Both the position numbers and the translations under genes were made by a program. The notes under the pieces were generated by a model. That model made no database searches. It saw only the letters and a program-made list of their open reading frames with translations, and was not told where the DNA came from. This document shows positions 42,044 through 51,184 of a DNA stretch of 64,000 nucleotides, in pieces. Within the stretch, counting starts at the first letter, position 1; each line of letters opens with the position of its first letter. Source of the stretch: Streptomyces buecherae (GTDB taxonomy: Bacteria > Actinomycetota > Actinomycetes > Streptomycetales > Streptomycetaceae); NCBI RefSeq assembly GCF_014295035.1, contig NZ_CP060404.1, forward strand, positions 2,692,501 to 2,756,500, read 5' to 3'.

Positions 42044-45000
42044 CTATCGGCCGCGGGCGAGGTCCGCCAGGCGCTCGGCCGTGCGCCGGCCCAGCGCGCC
42101 GCCGCCGTCCGGGAGCGCGCGCCACTGCGCGAGGGCCGACTCGTACGCGGTGCGCGCGGCCCGGGGACGCTGGCCCGTCTCGTAGACGACGCCGCGCCAG
42201 TGGTGCGCCGTGGCCGCCAGCCGGGCCGCCTCGGCGTTGACGGGGGCGCCCTCCGCGCCGGCCGGGCCCCGGCCCGGGCCGGCCGCGCTCGCGGCCTCCG
42301 CGGCCCGCCGGTACGCGTCGGCCGCCTGGTCGAGCCGCTCCGCGCGCCGGGTGTGCCGGTAGGTGCTGCGGTGGGCCTCGCCCAACTGGAGCCAGCAGCG
42401 GGCGCGCAGCAGCGGGTCCTCTGCGCCGTGCGCGGCGAGCCCGAACAGGTGCTCCGCCTCGCGCAGGTCCACCAGGTCCTCGGCCTCGCGGTAGCGGATG
42501 GCCAGGGCCTGCCCGAGCATCATCAGCCGCTCCGGCAACCGGGGATCGCCGGCCGGGGTCTCCATGCGGCAGTCCCGGAGGACCCGCACCGCCTCGAAGA
42601 CGTAGGCGTCGCCGCCGGGCCGCTCGGCGCGCTCGATGAGCACCGTGCCCCACTCGGCGATCAGGTCGCTGTAGCCGGCGCGGTCGCGGGTGAGCAGCCG
42701 GCTCGCCTCGGCGAACCGCCGCGCCGCCGCGTCCAGTTCGGCGACGTCGCCGCGCCCGGCACCGGCCGCCTCGTACCGCCGCACACACAGTCGCGCGTCG
42801 CGGGCCAGGACCTCCGCGCGCAGCGGCCGGTCCGGCGCCAGGGCCAGCGCCTCGGCCACCAGCGCGGCGGCCTGCTCCGGCCCCTCCTCCGCGACCAGCA
42901 GCGCGTCCACCACGTCGAGCGCGGCCCGGGCGCGCACCTCGGCCGGCGCGCCCTCGGCTTCGAGCCCGGCGCGCCCGAGGTCCAGTGAGGTCGCGGCCTG
43001 CCGGGCGTAGGTGCGGGCGCGTTCGCGGTCAGGGGCCGCGCCGGCCAGCCGCAGCAGCGCCCGGCCGCGCGCCAGGGAGAGCCCGCTGGGCTGCGGCAGG
43101 CTCGCCGGCCACGCGTCGGCGAACGCCTCCAGCATGCCGACGCTCTCCTCAAGGAGCGCGCTGTCGCCGCCCAGTTGCCACTGCTCCTCCAGGACCCGCA
43201 CCCGGTCCAGGGTGACCGCGAGCGCCTCGCCGGGGGCGAGCCCGACCGTGGCGCACACCGCGGTGAACTCGCGGTCCGCGCGGCGCAGCAGGTCGAGCGC
43301 CGCCCGTGGGTCGCCGGCCGCGCCGCGGTCGCTGGCGGCGGCGTGCAGCACCCGGGCCAGCACCGTGCGGGCGCGCACCGAGCCCGGGTAGGAGGCGGCG
43401 GTCTGCGCGGCGTCCTGCGCCTCGCGCAGCAGGTCGGCGCCGCCGCGCAGCCGCCACAGGCGCAGCAGGTCCTGGGCGAGGTCGCTCCACAGCTCGGGGT
43501 CGATGCCCTGGGCGAGGGCGCGCTGTTGGGCGGCGGCGCGGCGCAGCAACTGGACGGCGTCCACCAGGCTCTGCACCAGGCCGTCGGCCTCGAAGCGCTC
43601 GATGAGCAGCGCCGCCCGGCGCACCGCGAGCGAGCGGGGGGCCTCCTCGCGGGCGAGCGAGACGCCTTGGGCCGGAGTGTCCGGCATGAAGCGCTCCAGG
43701 ACGCGGGCCGCGACCTCGGCGAAGGGCTGGGCCGGCCGGGCGGGGCCCGCGCCGTCCGCGTCGTCGGGGGTGGCGGGCGCGGCCCCGGGCGCCTGCCCGT
43801 CGACGGAGAGTTGGGCGATGGCGAGGGCGGGGAAGTTGGGCCCGCCCTTGCCGAACCGCTGCTCGACGTATTCCGAGCAGTGTTTGAGCACGAGCAGCGC
43901 CTCGTCGCGGCCGAGGGAGGCGAGGAGTTCGTCGTGCACGCCGTCGGCGAACTCGTACCAGCGGCCGTCGCCGCCCGGCTCCCGTTCGCGGCGTCGCAGC
44001 AACCCGCCGAGCAGCACCTCGGAGAGTTCGGCGGGGCCGGAGTCCGGCAGCATCGTGCGCTGGACGAGTTGCATGACGGGCAGGAACAGCGGGGCGGCGG
44101 CCAGGTAGACGGCGAGTTGGCCGGCGCCGGGCGACGCGGTGGCGCGGAACCGGCTGACGAGCTGGGTCGGCGAAAGCGGTCCGCGTGGCCTGGCCGGCGC
44201 GGCGGCCACCTGGTCGGCCCGCACCCAGCCGACGGCGGCCTCCACGGGGCCGGCCCCGGTGCCGGTCAGCAGCCGGGCCCAGGCGCCGAGGGCGGCCGGC
44301 GCCGGGGGCAGCACGGGCACCGGCGCGGCGCCCGCGCGCCGCTGCTCCTCGCGGCCCAGTCCGTAGCCGGCGGCTCCGGCGTCGGGGACGAAGTGCAGCG
44401 GCGCCGAGGACGTCGGGCCCTGGCCACGGACCAGGGCGCCGAAGGAGGCGGGCAGCCGGGTGCGGGCCCACAGGCGCTGGGGCAGGGGTTGCAGGACCGC
44501 GACCGGGGCGTGCCGCAGCAGCCGGTACGCCAGTCGGTGGGCGGCGCCGCTGCGCCACAGCGGGCCCGCGCAGTCGCTGACCAGGACGGTGACCAGGCGC
44601 CCGGTCGGGTCGGTGAGCTGGTCGGCGGAGCGCAGCGGGGCCGCGTTCGGGTCGAAGTGGCGGCTGACGGCGGGCGTGCCGTCGGGCCCGTCGTGCAGGT
44701 ACTGCACCGCGACGTCCCGGAAGGCCCCCAACTGGCCGAAAACCTGCTGGAGTTCGCGCAGCAGGCGCTGCCATACGTACATGGACGACGAGGCGTCCAT
44801 GAGGAGTTGGAGCGAGGCGTCGCCGCGCAGTACGGGGCGGAACACGGGCAGCACCAGGCCGCCGGCGCGGGCGCTGTGGTCGGCCGTGGCCGCCTCGTCC
44901 AGGGTGCGGCGCAGCGGGGGCGCGGCGGCGCGGTAGCGCTGGAGGGGGCGCAGGGCGCGTTGGAGCTCCAGGGGCCGGGGCAGGGCCGCGGCCTCGGGCA

Positions 45001-45412
45001 CGCCGATGGGTACGCCGCCGGTCGGGGGCTTGGCGCCGGTCGGCCGCGGCCCGCCGGGCCGAAGCGTGCCGTCCGGGTAGAGGTGGACGCGGCTGGGGCG
45101 CGGGTCGGTCCGGCCGGGTTCGGGGCGGCCCGCGTCGGGCGCCGGCGTCTCGGCGGGGGCGGGGCCCGCGGGGTCGGGGCCGCCGGTCCGGGTCGCGCGG
45201 TCGGCGTCGGCCGCGAGGGGCGTGGCCAGGGGGTCGGCGGCGTGGGGGGTGGTGGACTGGGGCCCCTGATCGGGCCGCGCGTAGCGGGCGAGCCAGAGCG
45301 CGTCGGCTAGTTCGCCGTGCGCCGGGTCCAGGCCGGCGCCGCGCAGCACCTCGATGAGGTCCGCGAGCGGGCTTGCTGCGGCGCGGCGGGGCCGCGGGGC
45401 CGAGTCCTGCAT
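42044..45412 (-). CDS. SAV_2336-type protein with vWA-like domain and TPR repeats
   Basis: A 1122-residue protein. The N-terminus (SPLADLIEVLRGAGLDPAHGELADALWLARYARP) is the SAV_2336-type domain. A Pro-rich linker leads to a von Willebrand A-like domain with the metal-site motif LLMDASSSMYVWQ (near 210-222) and VTVLVSDCAGPLWR. A helical middle part follows, then TPR-like repeats rich in Ala/Arg from about 640 to the end. vWA proteins paired with MoxR ATPases are thought to be adaptors or substrates for AAA+ remodelling. The next gene upstream encodes MoxR, 4 nt away. It is the vWA member of the ternary vWA-MoxR-VMAP arrangement (Aravind group). Confidence 0.85.
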   Translation of the reverse strand: MQDSAPRPRRAAASPLADLIEVLRGAGLDPAHGELADALWLARYARPDQGPQSTTPHAADPLATPLAADADRATRTGGPDPAGPAPAETPAPDAGRPEPGRTDPRPSRVHLYPDGTLRPGGPRPTGAKPPTGGVPIGVPEAAALPRPLELQRALRPLQRYRAAAPPLRRTLDEAATADHSARAGGLVLPVFRPVLRGDASLQLLMDASSSMYVWQRLLRELQQVFGQLGAFRDVAVQYLHDGPDGTPAVSRHFDPNAAPLRSADQLTDPTGRLVTVLVSDCAGPLWRSGAAHRLAYRLLRHAPVAVLQPLPQRLWARTRLPASFGALVRGQGPTSSAPLHFVPDAGAAGYGLGREEQRRAGAAPVPVLPPAPAALGAWARLLTGTGAGPVEAAVGWVRADQVAAAPARPRGPLSPTQLVSRFRATASPGAGQLAVYLAAAPLFLPVMQLVQRTMLPDSGPAELSEVLLGGLLRRREREPGGDGRWYEFADGVHDELLASLGRDEALLVLKHCSEYVEQRFGKGGPNFPALAIAQLSVDGQAPGAAPATPDDADGAGPARPAQPFAEVAARVLERFMPDTPAQGVSLAREEAPRSLAVRRAALLIERFEADGLVQSLVDAVQLLRRAAAQQRALAQGIDPELWSDLAQDLLRLWRLRGGADLLREAQDAAQTAASYPGSVRARTVLARVLHAAASDRGAAGDPRAALDLLRRADREFTAVCATVGLAPGEALAVTLDRVRVLEEQWQLGGDSALLEESVGMLEAFADAWPASLPQPSGLSLARGRALLRLAGAAPDRERARTYARQAATSLDLGRAGLEAEGAPAEVRARAALDVVDALLVAEEGPEQAAALVAEALALAPDRPLRAEVLARDARLCVRRYEAAGAGRGDVAELDAAARRFAEASRLLTRDRAGYSDLIAEWGTVLIERAERPGGDAYVFEAVRVLRDCRMETPAGDPRLPERLMMLGQALAIRYREAEDLVDLREAEHLFGLAAHGAEDPLLRARCWLQLGEAHRSTYRHTRRAERLDQAADAYRRAAEAASAAGPGRGPAGAEGAPVNAEAARLAATAHHWRGVVYETGQRPRAARTAYESALAQWRALPDGGGALGRRTAERLADLARGR

Positions 45413-45416
45413 GACA

Positions 45417-46520
45417 TCACCTGGGCCGGTCGAGGCGTTGGATGAGCATGTCGGCGAGCCGGTTGCGGGTGGGTGGGGCGGCGTGGTGCGTGAGGTAGAT
45501 GGCGTTCAGGAGTTGGTCGGTGGCCAGGAGTTCGCTGCGCGAGCGCTCCAGGAAGCGGAGCACGAGGTCGTCGCCGACGCGCGCCAACTCCTCGCCCAGG
45601 TGCGCGCGCACGACGGTGGCCAGGCGTTCGTGGTCGGGCTGGCCGAGTTCGAGGTGGATGCAGCGGCGCAGCAGCGGGGCGGGGAAGTCACGCTCGCCGT
45701 TGCTGGTGAGGACGACGAACGGGAAGGCCCGGCAGCGCACCCGGCCGTCCCTGATGGTGACCTTGGCGCCGTCGTCGGTGAGCACGTCCACCTCGGGCTC
45801 GCGCTCGGCCAGCCGCTGGAGTTCCGGTATCTCGAACTCGCCTTCCTCCAGGACGTTCAGCAGGTCGTTGGGGAGGTCGATGTCGCTCTTGTCCAGCTCG
45901 TCGACGAGCAGCACGCGCGGCCCGGCGGTGGGTAGCAGCGCGGTGCCGAGCGGGCCGAGCCGGATGTAGCTGCCGATGCCGCCGGGCACGCTGACCGGGC
46001 CGGTGCCGGCCGCGCGGCTGCTGGCGGCGATCTGGGTGTCCTGGAGGCGGGCGATGGCGTCGTACCGGTAGAGCCCGTCGTCCACCAGCGTGCTGCGGCT
46101 GACGATGGGCCAGCGCAGCACGCGGCCCAGGCCCAGTTCGTACGCGACGGCGTGGGCGAGGGTGGACTTGCCGGTGCCGGGGCTTCCGGTGACCAGGAGG
46201 GGGCGGCGCAGGTACAGCGCCGCGTTGATGATCTCCAACTCCTCGCCGCTGGGCCGGTGCAGGGCGGCCATGTGGCGGTAGGCGCCGAGTCTGCGGGTGG
46301 AGGCGCTGTCGGTGCCGGGGCCCGGCTCGACCAGCGGGGCGCCGTCGAAGTCGCGCCAGGGCGGCGGTTTGGGCAGCGCGGAGATGCCGGGGTGGGGCTC
46401 CCCGGTGCCCCGGTAGATCAGCCACTCGCTCGGGGCGCCGCGGCCACCACCGCCGCCACCGGCCTCGGGCGGCTCGGCGGCGTCGGGGCCGGGGTCCGGA
46501 TTGCTGTCAGGCACAGTCAC
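45417..46520 (-). CDS. MoxR-family AAA+ ATPase
   Basis: A 367-residue AAA+ ATPase. After an acidic, Gly-rich N-terminus (1-30) the core begins at about 85: Walker A TGSPGTGKST (111-120), Walker B RVLLVDELDKSD (202-213), sensor 1 FVVLTSNGERDFP and arginine finger in LLRRCIHLEL. MoxR proteins act as chaperones with vWA partners. GTG 46520 has GAGGAG 6 nt upstream. The vWA-type gene follows 4 nt after its stop, so the two are an operon; the upstream trypsin-VMAP gene ends 114 nt before. Confidence 0.93.
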   Translation of the reverse strand: MTVPDSNPDPGPDAAEPPEAGGGGGGRGAPSEWLIYRGTGEPHPGISALPKPPPWRDFDGAPLVEPGPGTDSASTRRLGAYRHMAALHRPSGEELEIINAALYLRRPLLVTGSPGTGKSTLAHAVAYELGLGRVLRWPIVSRSTLVDDGLYRYDAIARLQDTQIAASSRAAGTGPVSVPGGIGSYIRLGPLGTALLPTAGPRVLLVDELDKSDIDLPNDLLNVLEEGEFEIPELQRLAEREPEVDVLTDDGAKVTIRDGRVRCRAFPFVVLTSNGERDFPAPLLRRCIHLELGQPDHERLATVVRAHLGEELARVGDDLVLRFLERSRSELLATDQLLNAIYLTHHAAPPTRNRLADMLIQRLDRPR

Positions 46521-46634
46521 AGCTTGCTCCTCGTCGCTCGGTTGTCGATGGCGGGAGCGCCGACCTCGACTCGACGGTATCGCTCAAACGCGTCGAGCGT
46601 GGCGGGGACGCCCAAGGCGGGGTACGGCCGGTCG

Positions 46635-48803
46635 TCACGGTGCCTCCAGCGGTTGGTCGGTCCCCGGCAGCGGGCGCGTGGGGTCGTCGTACAGGAGGGC
46701 GACGCCCTCGGCCCAGTACGCCTCGGGGACGCCGTCCTCCAGGTCGGCGCGCAGGTGCCAGACGGTGCTGGGCAGCCGGTCGGCCTGCCCCGCGTGGGCG
46801 ACCGTGCCGGTCGCGCCCCGGTGGAAGTCCGCGCACACCCCGTCCCGGCCCACCGGTTCGCGCCGCCACAGCACCACGTCGTGCCCGCCGTCCATCACCT
46901 GGCGTAGGGCGCCCGGATCGGCGCCCGGGTCGGCGGACCGGCACAGCACCGGGAGCAGGAAGCTGTCCCAGGCCAGCAGCTCGGCGACGGTGGGCACCGG
47001 CTCGGGCCGCCCGCCGTCGCAGTCGAGCACGAAGGGGCGCATGGGTCCCACGTGCGCCCGCTTCCACCGGGACTGGCGCGGCGTGCTCACCTCGCCGGTC
47101 TCACCCCCCTCCGTGTCGTACGTCCCGACACCCCTGTCCATGCCCGCCGGGTCCGCCGGCTCGCGGTCGGCGCAGCGCACCACGACGGGCCGCACGCTCC
47201 CCAGCGGCCGGTCCTCCAACGGCGGCACCCGCCACTGGTCGACGGGGAAGCCCAACAGCGCGTACGGCAGGGCGACCTGCAGCGTCACCGGGCGGCTCGG
47301 CTCGTCGCCGCGCCGAAAGGACTCGGCCAGCGCCGCGCGCAGCCGCTCGGGCGGCGCGTCCAGGCCCCGGATGCCGAAGTCCTCGTCCACCGAGACGAGT
47401 TCCCCCGACGGGCGCGCCACACACACCCGCCAGTCGTAGCTGCCGCGCTCCCAGCCGCGCGGGATGATCTCCAACAGGGTGTGCGAGCGCGCGACGGTCT
47501 CCGAGGTCACCGGCGCCCGGCCGACCGCGGCCACCGCGCGCGGGCGCGCGCCCAGCGCGTCGACGGCGTGCGTGCCCGGCCGGGAGTGGGTGATCTCGAC
47601 GGACGCCGCGTCCCGGCGCAGCCGCAGCCGCGCGGCCCGCTCGCCGCTGAGCGCGTTACGGAAGGCGCGCGGCAACTCGGCGTCGGCGGCGGCCCGAGCC
47701 GCCCAGTCGCCCAGCGCGCGCTCGGTGCCGGGCGCCGCGGGGTAGGGCCGGTCGGCGGTCGCCACGTGCACCGCGTAGCGCAGCAGGGCCTCCAGTTCGT
47801 TGCGGCCCTGCCGCAGGTCGTACAGGAGGCCGAGGCCGTCGCGCCAGCCGCGCGGCGCGGGCAGCCGCCCCTCGTAGGACTGTCCGCGCAGGCCGGTCAC
47901 CAGCTCGTCCAGGCTGCGGGCGCTCACCGGCGGCGGCAACTCGGCGATCAGGCCGAGGAGTTCGACCCGCTGGCCCGGGGTGAGCGCGCGGCTCGCGGTG
48001 GCCCGCAGTTCGCTGAGGCCGTCGGTCCAGGTGGCGCGGCCGACGTGGTCGTTGCGGTGCTGGTCCGCGTGGTAGCGGTCGTGCGCGTGCATCACGCGCT
48101 GGTAGAGGTCGTGGCGCTCGTCGAGCACCGGCCCGGACGGGGAGGGCAGTCGGCGCAGTTGGACGACGGAGATCGCCAGGCCGCCGTCCCGGCCGTTGCC
48201 GCGCCTGGCCTTGAGCACGCCGATGACCTCGCCCCGGTCGAGGTCCACCAGCGGGCCGCCGGAGCAGCCCTCGGGGATCTCGTCCTCGTTGCCGAGCTTG
48301 AGCCGGCCGTCGGTGCCCAGCTCGCCCCTGATGGTGCAGCGCCCGCTGATGTCCTCGATCTCGCCGTCCTCCTCGGTGCAGCCGAAGAAGGCGACTTCCT
48401 TACGGGTGAAGACCTTCGCGGTCCGCTCGGAGAGCCAGACGCAGCCGTGCGGCGCCGGCTCCAGCATGCGGATTAGAGCCAGGTCGGGCGCGGGCCACAG
48501 GCCGCCGGCCGGGTTCGTCTCCGGCTGCGCCCACTCGACGACGCCGGGCACGGTGCGCCCGCCGAAGCTCAGCCCCACCTCGCGCCCGCCTCCCCTCCCG
48601 CGCATGGCCACGTGGGCGCAGGTGAGCACCCAGTTCGGGGCGATGAAGAAGCCGCTGCCCCAGGGCCGCGGAGCGGGCCCGTCCGGGGCATACCCGGGGC
48701 CCGGCGCGTGGATGCGTACCGTCGCCGCGGCGATGAGGGGGGCCAGGGTCTCGAAGGGGTCCACGTCGGCGTCGTGTGCGCCCCCGGTGCTCACCCTCCT
48801 CAC
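46635..48803 (-). CDS. Trypsin-like serine protease fused to a VMAP-type C-terminal module
   Basis: A 722-residue protein with no signal peptide, so cytoplasmic. Residues 20-215 are a trypsin/Deg-like protease with an intact triad: His64 in VLTCAHV, Asp107 in APDLALIRM, Ser181 in EGCSGGPLVDL. A helical effector-associated-type domain follows at about 280-400 (LSELRATASRALTPGQRVEL). The C-terminal 320 residues (LEIIPRGWERGSYDW, LPYALLGFPVDQW) fit the vWA-MoxR-associated protein (VMAP) C-terminal domain; this part is assigned by context and resemblance. The protease is the probable effector of the ternary system. GTG 48803 overlaps the upstream stop (GTGA); GTG 48794 is an alternative. Confidence 0.85.
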   Translation of the reverse strand: MRRVSTGGAHDADVDPFETLAPLIAAATVRIHAPGPGYAPDGPAPRPWGSGFFIAPNWVLTCAHVAMRGRGGGREVGLSFGGRTVPGVVEWAQPETNPAGGLWPAPDLALIRMLEPAPHGCVWLSERTAKVFTRKEVAFFGCTEEDGEIEDISGRCTIRGELGTDGRLKLGNEDEIPEGCSGGPLVDLDRGEVIGVLKARRGNGRDGGLAISVVQLRRLPSPSGPVLDERHDLYQRVMHAHDRYHADQHRNDHVGRATWTDGLSELRATASRALTPGQRVELLGLIAELPPPVSARSLDELVTGLRGQSYEGRLPAPRGWRDGLGLLYDLRQGRNELEALLRYAVHVATADRPYPAAPGTERALGDWAARAAADAELPRAFRNALSGERAARLRLRRDAASVEITHSRPGTHAVDALGARPRAVAAVGRAPVTSETVARSHTLLEIIPRGWERGSYDWRVCVARPSGELVSVDEDFGIRGLDAPPERLRAALAESFRRGDEPSRPVTLQVALPYALLGFPVDQWRVPPLEDRPLGSVRPVVVRCADREPADPAGMDRGVGTYDTEGGETGEVSTPRQSRWKRAHVGPMRPFVLDCDGGRPEPVPTVAELLAWDSFLLPVLCRSADPGADPGALRQVMDGGHDVVLWRREPVGRDGVCADFHRGATGTVAHAGQADRLPSTVWHLRADLEDGVPEAYWAEGVALLYDDPTRPLPGTDQPLEAP

Positions 48804-49159
48804 CCGCCCGAGCCGAGGTCGGCCGGCGGCCCGCCCTCCCAGGTCAGGGACACGGTGATCGCCCCCTTGGCCTCGCCGTCCGCGAGCAGCCCCACGACCT
48901 TGCCGGCGCGGCCGGTGAGTTCGATGCCGAAGGACACCGTGACCTGGTCGGGCCGCGCCTCGCGCAGCGCGTCGGCGAGCGACCGCGAGACGCCGGTGAT
49001 CAGCGCGTCCAGGCTCTCCATCCGCGCCAACACCCGATCGGCGATCCCGGTGTCCGCATAACTTCCCCGTGCGCCCCCCGTGAGCTCCTCCGCGCCTGAA
49101 ATACGCGCCCATACCGGTGTGCCATCCGGTAGTTCGACACGGGTGATGTCGTCGCTCAT
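48800..49159 (-). CDS. CU044_2847-type protein, trypsin-co-occurring domain
   Basis: A 119-residue cytoplasmic protein: a beta-rich N-terminus (RVELPDGTPVWARISGA), a helix pair (IADRVLARMESLDALITGVS) and a C-terminal strand set VTVSFGIELTGRAGKVVGLL ending in AITVSLTW. It resembles the trypsin-co-occurring (Trypco1) family, which is encoded beside trypsin-like proteases in conflict-type systems. Its stop overlaps the start of the trypsin-VMAP gene by 4 nt, so stoichiometric co-production and complex formation are likely. Probably an accessory or inhibitor; this is inference. Confidence 0.85.
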   Translation of the reverse strand: MSDDITRVELPDGTPVWARISGAEELTGGARGSYADTGIADRVLARMESLDALITGVSRSLADALREARPDQVTVSFGIELTGRAGKVVGLLADGEAKGAITVSLTWEGGPPADLGSGG

Positions 49160-49658
49160 GTCGCCCCCGCTCCCCAGCCGTTGGAAAAGGCTAGCCGCCT
49201 GGTGGGTGCGGCGCGAGGGGCCGGACGCGCGGCATCCGCACGGGGGGCGGGCCCGGCTCCGACGGGCGCCGGCGCAAGCCGGGCGCGGGGACGGAGCGGA
49301 GGCCGAGGCGGGACGGAGCGGGGCGGGCGGCCGGGGTGAGGTGGCCGTGGTCGGTCACCGCGACCGGGCGGCCGGGGCGAGGTGGTCGTCGTCGGCCGCG
49401 GCGACCGGGCGGCCGGGGCGAGGTGGTCGTCGTCGGCCGCGGCGACCGGGCGGCCGGGGCGGGACGCGCGGGTCGGTACGCGGGCGGTGCCGGGCGGGCC
49501 GGGAGCGCGGTGGAGGCGAAGGCGGGGCGGGAGGCCGGGGCGGGGGCGGGGCCCGGGGGCGGTGCGGGGCAGCGCCTATCCTGGAGGGCGACGGTCGGAC
49601 CCGTACCAGCGGGGCGGCCGGGTCCCATCGCCCCCTCTCGTCTCTTGCGGAGCACGCC
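49160..49658. other. Repeat-bearing gap between the conflict operon and DUF6104
   Basis: Half a kilobase without a supported gene. It must hold the promoter of the minus-strand conflict operon near 49160-49220 and of the DUF6104 gene near 49600-49645. The centre is a G-rich plus strand with a 41-bp tandem repeat. Confidence 0.6.
49339..49461. repeat. 41-bp tandem repeat, three copies
   Basis: Units at 49339-49379 (diverged), 49380-49420 and 49421-49461 (identical to each other), preceded by a partial unit. Core word CGACCGGGCGGCCGGGGCG. The 41-bp period is not a multiple of three, so this is not a protein repeat. Confidence 0.9.
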
Positions 49659-49838
49659 TTGTACTTCACCGACCGCGGCATCGAGGAACTGGAGAAGCGG
49701 CGCGGCGAGGAAGAGGTCACCTTCGAGTGGCTCGCCGAGCGGCTGCGCGAGTTCGTCGACCTCAACCCGGACTTCGAGATCCCGGTGGAGCGGCTGGCGA
49801 CCTGGTTGGCCCGACTGGACGACGAGGACGACGAGTAG
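49659..49838 (+). CDS. DUF6104-family small protein
   Basis: A 59-residue acidic protein: a start YFTDRGIEELEKRRGEEEVT, helix FEWLAERLREFVDLNPDFE and tail WLARLDDEDDE. It is a short, highly conserved actinobacterial protein family of unknown function, probably two amphipathic helices. The TTG at 49659 follows GGAG by 7 nt. This is the only start near the conserved N-terminus. Confidence 0.85.
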   Translation: MYFTDRGIEELEKRRGEEEVTFEWLAERLREFVDLNPDFEIPVERLATWLARLDDEDDE

Positions 49839-50122
49839 CCCCCGGCCCGCCGGCGCGGGCGGGCGACGCCCGCCGGGGTGAGGCGGCTAGCGAGGCGCGG
49901 CGTACGTGTGCCGGGCGGCGCCCCGCGTACGCCCCACGCGGCGCGCCCCACCGCCACGGCGGAGCGCTGGCGGCACGGCAGTCACACCCGTCACGAAATT
50001 CGAACATCTCCCGCACAACCTTTCGACCCCCTCGGCCCGTCTTGGATGCGGGGCGCACGCCGGTGCGCCGATGAGACGCCGTTGGCGGCGCACAGCGCGC
50101 CGCTGCCAGTGGGGGGACCACC

Positions 50123-51061
50123 ATGCCGCACGACCGAATACGCCGTACGTCCCGCACGTCCGTTCCGGCCCTGGGCGCCCTCGCGGCGGCGCTGGCCGCG
50201 GGCGTGCTCGTGCCGCCGGCCACCGGCGCCGGGTCGGCCGCCGCGGCGGCGCCGAAGACCGTGTGCACCTCGAAGAAGGCGGGGCTCGCCGCCAAGCTGG
50301 CCAAGGACGTCGACGCGGCGCTGAAGGGCCGGCGCACGACGGCCGCGGTGGCGCTGAGCGACCCGAGCACGGGCACGGTGTGCACGCTGCGCGCCGACCA
50401 GAAGTACGACTCGGCCAGCGTGGTGAAGGTGACCGTGCTCGGCACCCTCCTGTGGGACGCCCAGAAGTCCAGGCGTTCGCTCACCCAGCGCGAGACCAAG
50501 CTCGCCACCGCCATGATCACCAAGTCGGACAACGACGCCACCACGGCCCTGTGGAAGCAGCTCGGCGTCACCCGGGTGAAGAACTTCCTGCGCGCGGCCG
50601 GCATGACCAAGACGGTGCCGGGCAGCGGCGGCTACTGGGGGCTCACCCAGATCACGGCGCGCGACGAGCAGCGGCTGCTGCACCTGGTCATGACCAAGAA
50701 CACGGTGCTCACCGACGCCTCGCGGTCCTACGTCCGCAAGCTGATGAACCAGGTGGTCGCCGCGCAGCGCTGGGGCACCCCCGCGGGCGCGCCGAGCGGC
50801 ACCAAGATCCACGTGAAGAACGGCTGGCTCTCCCGCGCCACGCACGGCTGGCGGGTGCACAGCATCGGCGCGTTCAGCAAGGGCGGCAAGGACTACACGA
50901 TCACCGTGCTCAGCCACGACAACCGCACCATGCAGGACGGCGTGAACACCATTCAGGCGGTGGCCAGGGCCGTCCACAAGGACCTGCGCCCGAGCACGGC
51001 GGGCGCGCGGTACGCGCCGACCCTGACCCCGCAGGAGACCATCCCGCTGGTGCCGCGCTGA
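50123..51061 (+). CDS. Secreted serine hydrolase, class A beta-lactamase fold
   Basis: A 312-residue exported protein. Signal peptide 1-43 (basic start, Ala-rich core, AAAA cleavage region). The active-site motifs of the beta-lactamase/D-Ala-D-Ala carboxypeptidase fold are in order: SVVK (nucleophile Ser and Lys, near 95), SDN in KSDNDATT (near 134), and KNG in VKNGW (near 233) where KTG is usual. No Glu166-type omega-loop ELN motif is obvious, so efficient beta-lactam hydrolysis is uncertain; a peptidoglycan-related or unknown hydrolase is possible. Monocistronic. Confidence 0.88.
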   Translation: MPHDRIRRTSRTSVPALGALAAALAAGVLVPPATGAGSAAAAAPKTVCTSKKAGLAAKLAKDVDAALKGRRTTAAVALSDPSTGTVCTLRADQKYDSASVVKVTVLGTLLWDAQKSRRSLTQRETKLATAMITKSDNDATTALWKQLGVTRVKNFLRAAGMTKTVPGSGGYWGLTQITARDEQRLLHLVMTKNTVLTDASRSYVRKLMNQVVAAQRWGTPAGAPSGTKIHVKNGWLSRATHGWRVHSIGAFSKGGKDYTITVLSHDNRTMQDGVNTIQAVARAVHKDLRPSTAGARYAPTLTPQETIPLVPR

Positions 51062-51105
51062 CCGGCGCCGGCAGCCGTCTCGCCCCGACCGGGCCGGCGC
51101 GGCCC

Positions 51106-51158
51106 GGTCGGCATGACGCGGTCGGCATGACGCGGTCGGCATGACGCGGTCGGCATGA
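51106..51158. repeat. 14-bp tandem repeat
   Basis: GGTCGGCATGACGC repeats three times exactly (51106-51119, 51120-51133, 51134-51147) with 11 bp of a fourth unit, between the convergent serine hydrolase and hypothetical genes. Confidence 0.9.
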
Positions 51159-51184
51159 TCCTGCCGGCGCGGGCCCGCGCGGCG

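Noticed and set aside
50123..51061. Reading the secreted serine hydrolase as a beta-lactamase controlled by the BlaI system
   Set aside because: It is 40 kb from blaI, has KNG instead of KTG, no obvious omega-loop Glu and no BlaI-type palindrome upstream.
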